A stretch of DNA of 49,622 bases from Deltaproteobacteria bacterium Ga0077539 (GTDB lineage Bacteria > Myxococcota_A > Polyangia > Polyangiales > Ga0077539): positions 1 to 49,622 of the forward strand of contig LNEO01000344.1 of NCBI GenBank assembly GCA_001465015.1, read 5' to 3'. This document shows positions 38,829-47,279 of the stretch, piece by piece. Under the pieces are notes generated by a model, which saw only the letters and a list, made by a program, of their open reading frames with translations, did not search any database and was not told where the DNA came from. Within the stretch, counting starts at the first letter, position 1; the number at the start of each line of letters is the position of its first letter. Position numbers and translations under genes: made by a program.

Positions 38829-38938
38829 CGCGCGTCCGCGAGCAGACGGCCACCGCAGACGCCACCACGAGGGCTCTTTGCGCCGGTACGCTCTTCGCAA
38901 CGCGTCGACCCGTCCCTGCCGCGAGGTCCATTGCCCTG

Positions 38939-39790
38939 ATGAAAAATTCCGTCCGTCGATTCGCTGTCGCTTCGCTCGCCGCTCTCTCGCTCTCGACCGC
39001 TGGCTGCGCCGAGCTGCTCAGCCAGCTTCGCACCGGCCAGGGCAGCGGCCTGCCCGTGCGCGCTCCCGAGCCGCCTCGGGTCCGCGTCGAGCAGGTTCGC
39101 CTCACGCGCGCCCCGCGCAACGAGCACATCGCGATGTACTTCTGCACGCGCGTCGCGCCCCCGATCGTCTGCTCGATCTTCGGGCCGATCCCGACCCGCG
39201 ACGACCTGCAGTTTCAGTTCACGACGGACCTCGACTTCGAGAACCCCAACCAGATCCCGCTGCCGCTCGTCGAGGTGCTCGCGGGGTTTACGATCTTTCC
39301 GCAGGCGACAGGGGAGCAAAACCTGGGCGCCGTGTGCTTGAACCTCTGCGAAGACCCCGCGTCGTGCCCGCCCGCACAAAACGCCTGCCGCTCGGACCAG
39401 CGCGACATTCGAACGATCGACGACTTCGCTCGCGCCTCGGTCAACTTTCTCGTCGGCGTGGCCACGGGACAACAGCGCTTCGAGAACCTTCGCATCCGCA
39501 CCCTCGCCCCGGGCGCGCACACCCGAACGCAGGTTCACTTGCAGCTCGACCCCGACGCCGTCCTCCGCGTCGTCGAGCACGTCGGCAACAACGTCGTCCA
39601 GCAGGCGCAGCGCGGGCAACAAGTGCGCTTCGAAATCCCCTATCGCTTCGAGGGCACCGTCTGGCTCCGCGTCGAGAACTTTGGGCGCTTCGCCGCGAGC
39701 ATCCCGCCGTTTACGGGGACGTGGCAGCTCGAGTCGCTCGCGAACAACGGGCAACAGGGCGGCCAGCCGGGCTTTCCGCGCATGTTCTGA
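38939..39790 (+). CDS. LEA14-like (WHy/LEA_2) lipoprotein
   Basis: 283 residues. The signal peptide (FAVASLAALSLSTAGC) ends in a lipobox. The core shows the LEA_2 pattern, DLDFENPNQIPLPLVEVL, in which the N-P-N motif and following strands form the WHy immunoglobulin-like fold. Later strands are VWLRVENFGRFAASIPPF. Several Cys (CLNLCEDPASCPPAQNAC) sit in a disulphide-like cluster. LEA14-like proteins are linked to desiccation or cold stress. It is just upstream of a fatty-acid desaturase on the same strand, 85 bases apart; a shared membrane-stress theme is conceivable but unproven. Confidence 0.75.
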   Translation: MKNSVRRFAVASLAALSLSTAGCAELLSQLRTGQGSGLPVRAPEPPRVRVEQVRLTRAPRNEHIAMYFCTRVAPPIVCSIFGPIPTRDDLQFQFTTDLDFENPNQIPLPLVEVLAGFTIFPQATGEQNLGAVCLNLCEDPASCPPAQNACRSDQRDIRTIDDFARASVNFLVGVATGQQRFENLRIRTLAPGAHTRTQVHLQLDPDAVLRVVEHVGNNVVQQAQRGQQVRFEIPYRFEGTVWLRVENFGRFAASIPPFTGTWQLESLANNGQQGGQPGFPRMF

Positions 39791-39875
39791 CTCGCGTGCG
39801 AAGCCGAGTACGCACCCTTCAAAGGTAGTTCGTCGCTGGAAATCCAGCGCAAAGTGAACTATCTCCCCGAGCACC

Positions 39876-40958
39876 ATGAGCTCGCCCTCTGCTCCGCTCG
39901 TGCTCACCGACCCGACCGAAGCTCCCGTCTACGGCGACGGTCCGCTCTCGCGTTGGAGCCGCGCACACCTGCACGACCCACGAGACGAAGTCTTCGTTCG
40001 CATGGGACTCAAGGTCTCGCTGCTCATGGGGAGCGGCATGATCGCGACCCTCGCCGCGATTCGCTCGGACATCCCCCCATGGGCCAAGCTCGCCGTCGTC
40101 GCGACGTACTTCACCCTGTGGGCGTGGAACGTGCCGCCGGTCATCTTGATGCTGCATTGCACGATGCACCGGCCCTTCATCCGCGACCCCAAGTGGCTCA
40201 ACCGCGTGCACGCCTACGGGATGTCGTTCTTCTTCGGAATCCCCACCGGCTACGCCGAGCACCACATGGGGATGCATCACATCGAAGACAACATGAACGA
40301 CGACCTGTCGGGCACGTGCCGCTACCGCCGCGACAGTTTTTTTCACTTCATCGCTTACTGGGCGCGCTTCTTCTTCTTGATCGCGATCGAGCTGCCCTTG
40401 TACCTGAGCCGCCATGGACGCAGCGCCATGGCGCGCCGCGCGCTCTTCGGCGAGCTGGCTCACTGGGGGCTGATCGCCGGCGCCATGGCGATCGACTGGC
40501 GCTTCGGCCTCGTGGCCTTCGGCCTGCCATACTTCATCGTTCGCTTCATGATGATGGTCGGAAACTGGGGCCAGCACGCGTTCGTCAACACCACGCGCAA
40601 GAACAACGGGTTCTCCAACTCGATCACGTGCATCAACAGCACATACAATCAACGCGCGTTCAACGACGGCTACCACATCGGCCACCACCTCAAGGCCAAC
40701 CGCCACTGGACCGAGGCCCCCAAGGAGCTGCTCGACAACCGCGAGCAGTACATCGAACACGGCGCGATCGTCTTCGAGGGCCTCGATTTCTTCATGGTCT
40801 CGGTCCTGCTCTGGACGGGCCAGTGGAAGACCCTCGCGCGACGCTACGTTCGCCTCGACGGCGTCGAGCGCTCGGACGACGAGGTCATCGCGTTGCTTCG
40901 GTCCCGCGTGCAGCCGCTCGCGCCGGAGCAAATCGCGTTCATGCAAGCGACCGCCTGA
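39876..40958 (+). CDS. Membrane fatty-acid desaturase-family protein
   Basis: 360 residues with about four TM helices. The three His boxes are HCTMH (94-98), HHMGMHH (129-135) and DGYHIGHHL (H267, H270, H271), the di-iron ligands of the membrane desaturase/hydroxylase superfamily. The first box with two His four apart and the last HxxHH are standard. It would insert a double bond, or a hydroxyl, into an acyl chain or lipid, using oxygen. Which position or substrate is not predictable. It follows the LEA14-like lipoprotein and ends 60 bases before the convergent kinase. Confidence 0.87.
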   Translation: MSSPSAPLVLTDPTEAPVYGDGPLSRWSRAHLHDPRDEVFVRMGLKVSLLMGSGMIATLAAIRSDIPPWAKLAVVATYFTLWAWNVPPVILMLHCTMHRPFIRDPKWLNRVHAYGMSFFFGIPTGYAEHHMGMHHIEDNMNDDLSGTCRYRRDSFFHFIAYWARFFFLIAIELPLYLSRHGRSAMARRALFGELAHWGLIAGAMAIDWRFGLVAFGLPYFIVRFMMMVGNWGQHAFVNTTRKNNGFSNSITCINSTYNQRAFNDGYHIGHHLKANRHWTEAPKELLDNREQYIEHGAIVFEGLDFFMVSVLLWTGQWKTLARRYVRLDGVERSDDEVIALLRSRVQPLAPEQIAFMQATA

Positions 40959-41006
40959 GCCGCGTCGGGTGCTTTCGGCGCAAGCCGCGAGCCGATCAGA
41001 CGCGGC
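40959..41006. terminator. Inverted repeat between convergent desaturase and kinase genes
   Basis: GCCGCGTC and GACGCGGC (8 bp, perfect) flank 32 bases that contain further small self-complementary pieces. It lies right after the desaturase stop and just before the kinase stop. A bidirectional terminator is plausible, though there is no T tract. Confidence 0.35.
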
Positions 41007-41018
41007 CCAAATCGCGCT

Positions 41019-42563
41019 TCAAGCGGTGCCGGGCGGAGGAATCGTCCGACTGCTTCGGTCGATCGCCACCGAGATGAACTCGCCGTCGCTCAGCGTCACG
41101 GTGTGGTCGTCGCGCAACACGCGCCGCTCTCCTCCGTGAGAGAGCACGAGCGCTCCGTCCTCGAGCGACAAGGTCGCGACGTCGCTCGATCGCCAGACGA
41201 TCGCCGCGTCAGGCTCGGCAGACAACGTCGCTTCGCCGCCCAGCAAGAACAGCACGCAGCGCGAAGCCCCCGCGTCGTCGACGCGCTCGAGCGTCGCCCA
41301 CGGCGGCAAGGCGCCCGTCTCGCACTCGCCGTGATCGAAGCGATAGCGCACGAACGGCCCGAGCCCGAGCACGTCGCCCCGCTCGAGCGCCGCGGCCTCG
41401 CTCGAAACGCGAGCGCCGTCGATGGTGGTGCCCGTGGTCGAAGCGAGATCGGTCACCCACGCCCGACCGCCGCGCCAGACCAGCGACAGGTGGGCGCGCG
41501 AGATCGTGCGCTCCATCGCGGCCGCGTCCGCCGACCCGACGCATCGAACCTGCTCGTGCGCCGAGGCGTCGCGCCCAAAGACCACCGCCGCGGCGCCGAG
41601 CACGGTCACCGGCCCGGCGAGCGCGTCGCCCACGATTTCAGCGCGCAGCTGCCGCGCGTTCCACAGCGGAACCGCCATCGCAAACGCCTCGTCCGGAACG
41701 CGAATCCCGGTCACCTCCGCGATCGCCTGCGCCATCACGAGCGCCGTGTCGAAGCGGTCTTCTGGGCGCTTCGCGAGCGCGCGCAGCACCACGGGCTCGA
41801 GCGCGAGCGCCATCGCGGACAGCGATCGATCGAAGCGGGGCGGCTCTTGAAACAAGTGCCCCGCGTAGATCCCGGCAAGCTCACGAGCGCCAAACGGCGT
41901 CGAGCCCGTGAGCATCTCGTACAACATGGCTCCGACCGCATAGAGGTCCGTGCGCGCGTCGACGGTCGAGCCCCTCCACTGCTCGGGCGCCATGTAATCG
42001 GGCGTCCCCAGCACCGCGTTCGCCGCGGTGTGCAAGTGCACCGAGCCGTCGAGCGACGAGTCGACCACCTTCGCCAGTCCGAAGTCCGTCAGCTTCGCGA
42101 GCTCGCCCACCGTCGTCGGCGCGAGCATCACGTTTTCGGGCTTGATATCGCGATGAATCACGCCGCGCGCGTGCGCTTCACAGAGCGCCGCGAGGACCTC
42201 GAGCGACCATCGCGCAGCGCGAGGCGCGTCGAGCGCGCCGTCGGCCATGGCCTCGTCGAGCCCTCGTCCGAGCACCGCTTCGAGCACGAGGTAGCGCGTC
42301 TGGTCGCTGAGCTTGCCGACGTCGAAGACGCGAACGATGAAGGGCGATCGCAGCGCCGACGCAGCGCGCGCCTCCCTCGAGAAACGCGCGGCGATGTGCA
42401 CGTCGCGATTGAACTCTGCGGCCAACAGCGCCACCGCGACCTTCAAGCCCGTCAGCGCGTCTCGAGCCAGGTACACCCGCTTGGTCGCGCCACGCCCGAG
42501 CTCGCGCTCGATGACATATCGCCCAGCGATCCGCGTGCCTTCGATCGGTGCGCCGTCGCTCAT
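41019..42563 (-). CDS. Ser/Thr kinase with FHA-like C-terminus, beta-3 lysine absent
   Basis: 514 residues from ATG 42563 (MSDGAPIEGT). The kinase domain is about 15-290: Gly loop GRGATKRVY with Lys in place of the third Gly; beta-3 strand KVAVALL with Ala at 45 where the ATP lysine normally sits; HRDIKPEN (D139) and DFG (D160) intact. A C-terminal FHA-like part (about 310-430) has SRAHLSLVWRGG and VTDLASTTGTTIDG, a phosphothreonine-binding fold. Missing the lysine, it may be a weak kinase, a pseudokinase scaffold or use K41. It is divergent from the small membrane protein at 42660. Confidence 0.88.
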   Translation of the reverse strand: MSDGAPIEGTRIAGRYVIERELGRGATKRVYLARDALTGLKVAVALLAAEFNRDVHIAARFSREARAASALRSPFIVRVFDVGKLSDQTRYLVLEAVLGRGLDEAMADGALDAPRAARWSLEVLAALCEAHARGVIHRDIKPENVMLAPTTVGELAKLTDFGLAKVVDSSLDGSVHLHTAANAVLGTPDYMAPEQWRGSTVDARTDLYAVGAMLYEMLTGSTPFGARELAGIYAGHLFQEPPRFDRSLSAMALALEPVVLRALAKRPEDRFDTALVMAQAIAEVTGIRVPDEAFAMAVPLWNARQLRAEIVGDALAGPVTVLGAAAVVFGRDASAHEQVRCVGSADAAAMERTISRAHLSLVWRGGRAWVTDLASTTGTTIDGARVSSEAAALERGDVLGLGPFVRYRFDHGECETGALPPWATLERVDDAGASRCVLFLLGGEATLSAEPDAAIVWRSSDVATLSLEDGALVLSHGGERRVLRDDHTVTLSDGEFISVAIDRSSRTIPPPGTA

Positions 42564-42659
42564 CCTCGAGAGCACAGACGATACCCTCGTCCGTGAATCG
42601 GCGCTGCACAACCGGTCGAGACGAACATCCCCCGCTCGGATACCGTCGAGCTTCGATCG

Positions 42660-43013
42660 ATGCCAGAGAACGACCCGCAACCGGCGAGCCCCGACGAAGC
42701 AACGGCCGCGGACGACGCCCTCGCCCGCGCCGAGAAGGCGCGCGACCGCCTTCGAGACCGCGCAGAATGGTGGGAAGAGCACAAAGGCCGCGCGCTGTTT
42801 CCAGCGATGATCGTCGGCCTCGTGAGCGGCTACCTCCTGGGCACGCTCGTCGAGACGCCGCTCGGTCTCGGGCAGCTGCCGCGTTGGTTCGGCGCGGTCA
42901 TCGGGCTGCTCGTCGTGGGACGGGCGGTTTCGTCGATTTTCGATCCTCGACGACTGGTCGCCGCGCAGAAGCGAGTCGACGCGCTGCGCGCGAGCCGTCA
43001 ACGCGGCCGATGA
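42660..43013 (+). CDS. Small membrane protein, hypothetical
   Basis: 117 residues. A hydrophilic, charged, probably coiled-coil N-terminus (ADDALARAEKARDRLRDR) precedes two TM helices (about 48-62 and 79-93), with a short Arg-rich tail. No family is recognised. It is divergent from the FHA kinase, with which it shares a 96-base promoter region. The RBS is not striking. It could be a small partner of that kinase, but nothing in sequence shows this. Confidence 0.6.
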   Translation: MPENDPQPASPDEATAADDALARAEKARDRLRDRAEWWEEHKGRALFPAMIVGLVSGYLLGTLVETPLGLGQLPRWFGAVIGLLVVGRAVSSIFDPRRLVAAQKRVDALRASRQRGR

Positions 43014-43114
43014 CCGTCGAAAACGCACACATGAAAGCGTCTGTCACCGAGCAACGCTGGCTATTGCACCGCCGAACACGTTAAGGTCTCGCTCGCGGGC
43101 ACAGCAAACCATCG

Positions 43115-43588
43115 ATGTTTTCACAAACTGTCGAATACGCTCTTCGCTCGATGATCTACCTCGCGCTTCATAGCGGCGATTCCCGCTTTGTTCGCGTCGC
43201 TGATCTGGCCGAAGCTGCGCACATCCCACCGGCGTACCTCGCAAAAGTGATGCGTCGCATGGCCGCCGCGGGCCTCGTCCGCGGACAGAAAGGGCACAAC
43301 GGCGGGTTTGCGCTCGCGCTCGAGCCGTCGAAGATCACGATTCGCACCGTGCTCGAATCCGCGGGGGTCGCGTTCGAGCCGCTTCACTGCGCGTTCGGTC
43401 TGCCGAAGTGCAACCCGAAGAAGCCGTGCGTGATGCACGACACGTGGTCGGACTTCAAGGTCCGCTGCGAGGAGTGGGCTTCGAGCTACACGCTCGCCGA
43501 CGTGCTCGCGACGCCTTCGGGCAAAGACAACCTCGTCACGCTGCGCACGCCGAGCATCACTGCGCACGAGTCCTCGGACAGCCCCTGA
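43115..43588 (+). CDS. Rrf2-family regulator with three-Cys iron-sulfur motif
   Basis: 157 residues. Winged-helix Rrf2 domain: VEYALRSMIYLALHS, HIPPAYLAKVMRRMAAAGLV and GQKGHNGGFALA. The cysteine set C92, C99 and C105 (HCAFGLPKCNPKKPC) matches the Fe-S ligands of IscR/NsrR-type regulators, so it likely senses Fe-S status, NO or redox. No isc/suf genes are adjacent, so the targets are elsewhere. Followed by a convergent peptidase gene, 18 bases away. Confidence 0.9.
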   Translation: MFSQTVEYALRSMIYLALHSGDSRFVRVADLAEAAHIPPAYLAKVMRRMAAAGLVRGQKGHNGGFALALEPSKITIRTVLESAGVAFEPLHCAFGLPKCNPKKPCVMHDTWSDFKVRCEEWASSYTLADVLATPSGKDNLVTLRTPSITAHESSDSP

Positions 43589-43606
43589 GAGGGCCCCCGC
43601 CCTTCG

Positions 43607-44869
43607 CTACGGTCGAGCCCCGCCCGTCGCGCCCGTCGCTGCGTTGCCGGTGTTCGCGCCCGACGCGGTCGCGGTCGCGGTCGTCGTGTTGGCGCCGGCG
43701 GTCGGCGTGCCGTTGGCGGCGCCGGTCGGGTGCACCTCGCCGCCTTCGCGCCGAACGCGCTCGTCGTCGTCGTGCTCTTCGACGGTCGTCGCCTCGCGCA
43801 CGCGGTGATTGTCGTGCGCGACGTCGTCGACGCCCTCGTCCTCTCCAGCGCGACGCGCAGCGACGGCAGCGGCGGTCGAGTGCGCTTCGGGAGGACGATC
43901 CTCGCGGCCGTACTGTGGGCGCTGCCCAGGGCGCGACCAGTCGACCCAGACGGCGCTCTCTTGTCGCACGTCCATGTGCACGAACACGCTTCGCGGATAG
44001 AAGCCGCAGCCGGTTTGCGGAAGCGTGCGGCAGAAGTCCCTCAATACGCGGTTGGGGACGCCTTCGACGCGAAAATCGATGGCGCGACCGACGTTGTGAT
44101 TCGAGTGCGGCGTCCACTGTCCGCGACGAAACGGTCGATAGCCCGAGATCACGTGGAGCCTGCGGCCGCCGAAGTGATCGCTCACGATCGCGAGCTGCCG
44201 CAGCAGGCGCGGGTTGATCGGGTGTGATCGGCCGTCGGCGTAGCGCAAGAACGAGCGCATCCGCGATTGGACGTTCGGACCGATCCTGCGCATGTGCAGG
44301 TCCATCATCGCGCCGGTGTTCTCGCGGATGAGGCGCACGTATCCGCGCGAGGCTGGCCGCCCCCAACGCCCGCCGCCGGTCGGCGTACGGCCCGAGCTCG
44401 CGGCGACCCGCGTGTTGACCGAACGAACGGTCGTACGAACCTCCGAGCGAGCGCCTGTTGTGTTGCTGGCGGTCGGCGCGCCTCGGCCGGGGCGTGTTCG
44501 GATGTCGCCGCCGAGCTGGCGATAGACATCGTCGGGGACCTCGGCCGGAACGCGCAGCCCTCGCCCGGTCCTCAACGCGAACGGCGGCTCGAGGTGGTTG
44601 TGCTCAGCGAGCACCCGCGTGGTCACGTGCATTCGCGCAGCGATTTCAGAGAGCGTCTCGCCGCGACCGATGATGTATCGCCCGTTGGTGATCTGCTGTG
44701 CGTTCGCAGAACGCGCGCCCACGAGCGTCGCGAGCAACAGCGCAACGACAGACAGCAGAGCGCCCCCGGAGGGACGGTTCGTCAGCGCGCGACCGGCACG
44801 ACCGCGATCGTCTGGGATTGGGGCACTCAACGGACAGGCGGCAGTACCTTTCGAACGGCGGCGGGTCAA
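43607..44869 (-). CDS. LysM - peptidase M15/DUF882 (D-Ala-D-Ala carboxypeptidase-like) protein
   Basis: About 420 residues; the start is uncertain (TTG 44869 or TTG 44830), because no ATG fits. A signal peptide (LLSVVALLLATLVGARSANA) is followed by a LysM (GRYIIGRGETLSEIAARM), a linker, and a DUF882/M15-like domain: HVISGYRPFRRG, HSNHNVGRAIDFR and FVHMDVRQ. Zinc ligands are likely the His of HSNHN, the Asp of AIDF and the His of FVHMD. A Thr/Ala/Gly tail (TTTATATASGANTGN) ends it. It likely trims or binds peptidoglycan in the periplasm. It is divergent from the SNF2 gene. Confidence 0.8.
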   Translation of the reverse strand: MTRRRSKGTAACPLSAPIPDDRGRAGRALTNRPSGGALLSVVALLLATLVGARSANAQQITNGRYIIGRGETLSEIAARMHVTTRVLAEHNHLEPPFALRTGRGLRVPAEVPDDVYRQLGGDIRTRPGRGAPTASNTTGARSEVRTTVRSVNTRVAASSGRTPTGGGRWGRPASRGYVRLIRENTGAMMDLHMRRIGPNVQSRMRSFLRYADGRSHPINPRLLRQLAIVSDHFGGRRLHVISGYRPFRRGQWTPHSNHNVGRAIDFRVEGVPNRVLRDFCRTLPQTGCGFYPRSVFVHMDVRQESAVWVDWSRPGQRPQYGREDRPPEAHSTAAAVAARRAGEDEGVDDVAHDNHRVREATTVEEHDDDERVRREGGEVHPTGAANGTPTAGANTTTATATASGANTGNAATGATGGARP

Positions 44870-44999
44870 GTCCTGCCACGGAGCCGCTCGCAGACGCCTT
44901 CGAGCACAGGGCTTGGGCGTCGCGCGAGGTTCGCGCGGGCGAGCGCGTCGGAGCGCTCGGTAATTGACCGTCGCCCGCGACGGCGGTTCGATCCTCGCG

Positions 45000-47279
45000 A
45001 TGGCCACGCGAACCGCCACCACGTCCGAGCTGCTCGACGCGATCGCGCGCACACCCGGCGCCCTCGACGCTGCTTCGGGAAGCCTTCTGCTCGTCCTGGT
45101 CGCGGAGCACCACTACTTTCGGCCGTTTTCGATCGACGTCATCGAGCCCACGCTCGCCCTCTACAACGCAGCCGATCCGCGCGCGGCCGCTCGTTCGCTC
45201 CTCGACGCCGCGCACCACGACAGCCACTACCGCGAGATCGGCCGCTCGATCACGTGCGTCGACGCGGAAGGCGCGAGGAGGGCGATGGGCGGATGGCTCA
45301 TGGTCGACAGCGTGTGGGCCGCGATCACCGAGAGGCGCGCGGCGCGCGCGGCGCAAGACGCGAAGATCGAGGCAGAGATCCAGAGCCGGCGCGCGCAGAG
45401 CGCCGCCAAAAAGGCCGAGAAGGCCGCCAAACAAAAGGCCATCGCTGATGCTCGCGCCGCCAAAAAGGCTGAGAAGGCGTCGACCAAAGCGACCGCTGCC
45501 GGGTCGAGGTCGTCGATCGAAGCTATTCCCGAGCCCGCGCCGAGCGAGCTGCGCCCGACCGAGTGGGACGCGCTCGACCGCGGGTCGCTCGCGTCGTTGC
45601 TCGCTCGACCGCCGTCGTTGCTTGCGTACGGAGCGCTCGTGCTCGACGCGCATCGCTTCGCGCTCGCGGGGCAGTTCGAAGAGCTCGTCAGCCCCGCGAC
45701 GATGCACGGCGTCGATGTGCACAAGTACCAGCACGAGGCCGCGCTCCGCGTGCTTCGACGCATGCGAGGCCGCGCGATCCTCGCGGACGAAGTCGGGCTC
45801 GGAAAGACCATCGAAGCCATGATGGTCCTGCGCGAGTACCAAATGAGAGCGATGGTTCGTCGGGCGCTGGTGCTCGTTCCGCCGGCGCTCGTCGCGCAGT
45901 GGGTCGACGAGCTGCGCGCGCGAACGGGCATCGAGGCCCGCACGCTCGACTCGCTGCCGGACGACGACGCGGCGCGCTCACCGTGGTTCGCGCAGGAGGG
46001 CGTCTTCGTCCTGTCCACGGGATGGGCGCGCAGCGCGAAGAACGCCCCCTCCGTCCGCGAAAATCCGTGGGACATCGTCATCGTGGACGAAGCTCACCAC
46101 GTGAAGAACCGCGGGACGCTCGTCTGGCAGCTCGTCAACGCGCTGCGAAGCCGCTTCTTGCTGTTGCTGACGGCGACGCCGATCGAGTCGGACCTCGAAG
46201 AGCTCTACAACCTCGTGACGATCCTGCGGCCGGGCCAGTTCGCGACGCCGTCTGCGTTTCGCGCGCAGTTCGTCGACGCGAAGAACCCGACGAGCCCGCG
46301 AAACCGCGAGCAGCTCAAGCGCCTCTTGTCCGACGTCATGATCCGCAACACCCGCGCGCAGAGCGGGCTCAAGCTCCCGCCGCGGATCGTCACGACGCAG
46401 CTCGTCACCATGACGCCCGAAGAGAGAGCGCTCTACGACGCGATCGTCGAGGCGCTTCGCTCGCACGCCGATGACTCGACCGCTCGCACCGTGACGACGA
46501 CGCTCCTGCTCGAAGCGGGCTCGAGCCCGCACGCGGTGCGCGGGACGCTCGACAAGATGCGCGCGAGCGCGAAGCACTCGAGAGCGCTCCGCGCGACGCT
46601 CGACGGGCTGTCGGCGCGAGCCTCGAGGGTCGAGGGCTCGAAGAAGCTGGACGCGCTCGTCGCGCTGACGCCAGAAAACGCCCCGCAGACGCTGGTGTTT
46701 ACGAGGTTTCGCGCGACGCTGGACGCCATCGTCCACGCGCTGTCGAAGGCGGGTCGCGTCGTGGCGGCGCTGCACGGGGGCCTGGACTCGGCGGGCCGGC
46801 TGGCTGCGATGCAGAAGTTTCGCGCTGGCGCCGCGCAGGTGCTCGTCGCGACGCAGGTCGGGAGCGAAGGACAAAACCTCCAGTTCTGCCATCGCCTCGT
46901 CAATTTCGACCTCCCGTGGAACCCGATGGCCATCGAGCAGCGCATCGGTCGGCTGCATCGCATGGGGCAGCGCTCGGAGGTCGAGGTGATCAACCTCTGC
47001 GCCAAGGGGTCCATCGAAGAGCGCGTGCTCGACGTGCTCGATCGTCGAGTGAACCTCTTTCAGCTCGTGGTCGGCGAGATGGACATGGTGCTCGGCAACC
47101 TCGCGGACGAGCGCGACCTCGAAGAGCGGGTGCTCGCGCTCTGCGCAGAGGCGCGTGACGACTCGTCGCTCGAGCGCGGGCTCGACGCGATCGCGAGCGA
47201 GCTCTTGACGGCGCGCGGACGGTACGAAGAGGCGCGCGAGCTCGACGAATCCCTGTTCGGAAAGGAGTTCGCAACGTGA
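45000..47279 (+). CDS. SNF2/RapA-like helicase-family ATPase
   Basis: 759 residues from ATG 45000 (MATRTATTSE). An N-terminal helical part holds a charged Lys/Ala stretch (AAKKAEKAAKQKAI), then the SNF2 core: Walker A DEVGLGKT (D263, K269), DEAHH (D363-H366), TATPIESDLEELYNL, and the C-terminal helicase motif QRIGRLHRMGQRSEVEV. It belongs to the bacterial HepA/RapA-like branch, which pushes along double-stranded DNA or dislodges polymerase. It overlaps the next gene by four bases (GTGA), so the pair is translationally coupled. Bacterial SNF2 genes are often in defence islands (DISARM-like) or DNA repair, so both are possible. Confidence 0.92.
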   Translation: MATRTATTSELLDAIARTPGALDAASGSLLLVLVAEHHYFRPFSIDVIEPTLALYNAADPRAAARSLLDAAHHDSHYREIGRSITCVDAEGARRAMGGWLMVDSVWAAITERRAARAAQDAKIEAEIQSRRAQSAAKKAEKAAKQKAIADARAAKKAEKASTKATAAGSRSSIEAIPEPAPSELRPTEWDALDRGSLASLLARPPSLLAYGALVLDAHRFALAGQFEELVSPATMHGVDVHKYQHEAALRVLRRMRGRAILADEVGLGKTIEAMMVLREYQMRAMVRRALVLVPPALVAQWVDELRARTGIEARTLDSLPDDDAARSPWFAQEGVFVLSTGWARSAKNAPSVRENPWDIVIVDEAHHVKNRGTLVWQLVNALRSRFLLLLTATPIESDLEELYNLVTILRPGQFATPSAFRAQFVDAKNPTSPRNREQLKRLLSDVMIRNTRAQSGLKLPPRIVTTQLVTMTPEERALYDAIVEALRSHADDSTARTVTTTLLLEAGSSPHAVRGTLDKMRASAKHSRALRATLDGLSARASRVEGSKKLDALVALTPENAPQTLVFTRFRATLDAIVHALSKAGRVVAALHGGLDSAGRLAAMQKFRAGAAQVLVATQVGSEGQNLQFCHRLVNFDLPWNPMAIEQRIGRLHRMGQRSEVEVINLCAKGSIEERVLDVLDRRVNLFQLVVGEMDMVLGNLADERDLEERVLALCAEARDDSSLERGLDAIASELLTARGRYEEARELDESLFGKEFAT

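Noticed and set aside
44985..45000. GGTTCGATCC, which resembles a tRNA T-loop
   Set aside because: No matching stems or CCA end; it lies in the leader just before the SNF2 start.
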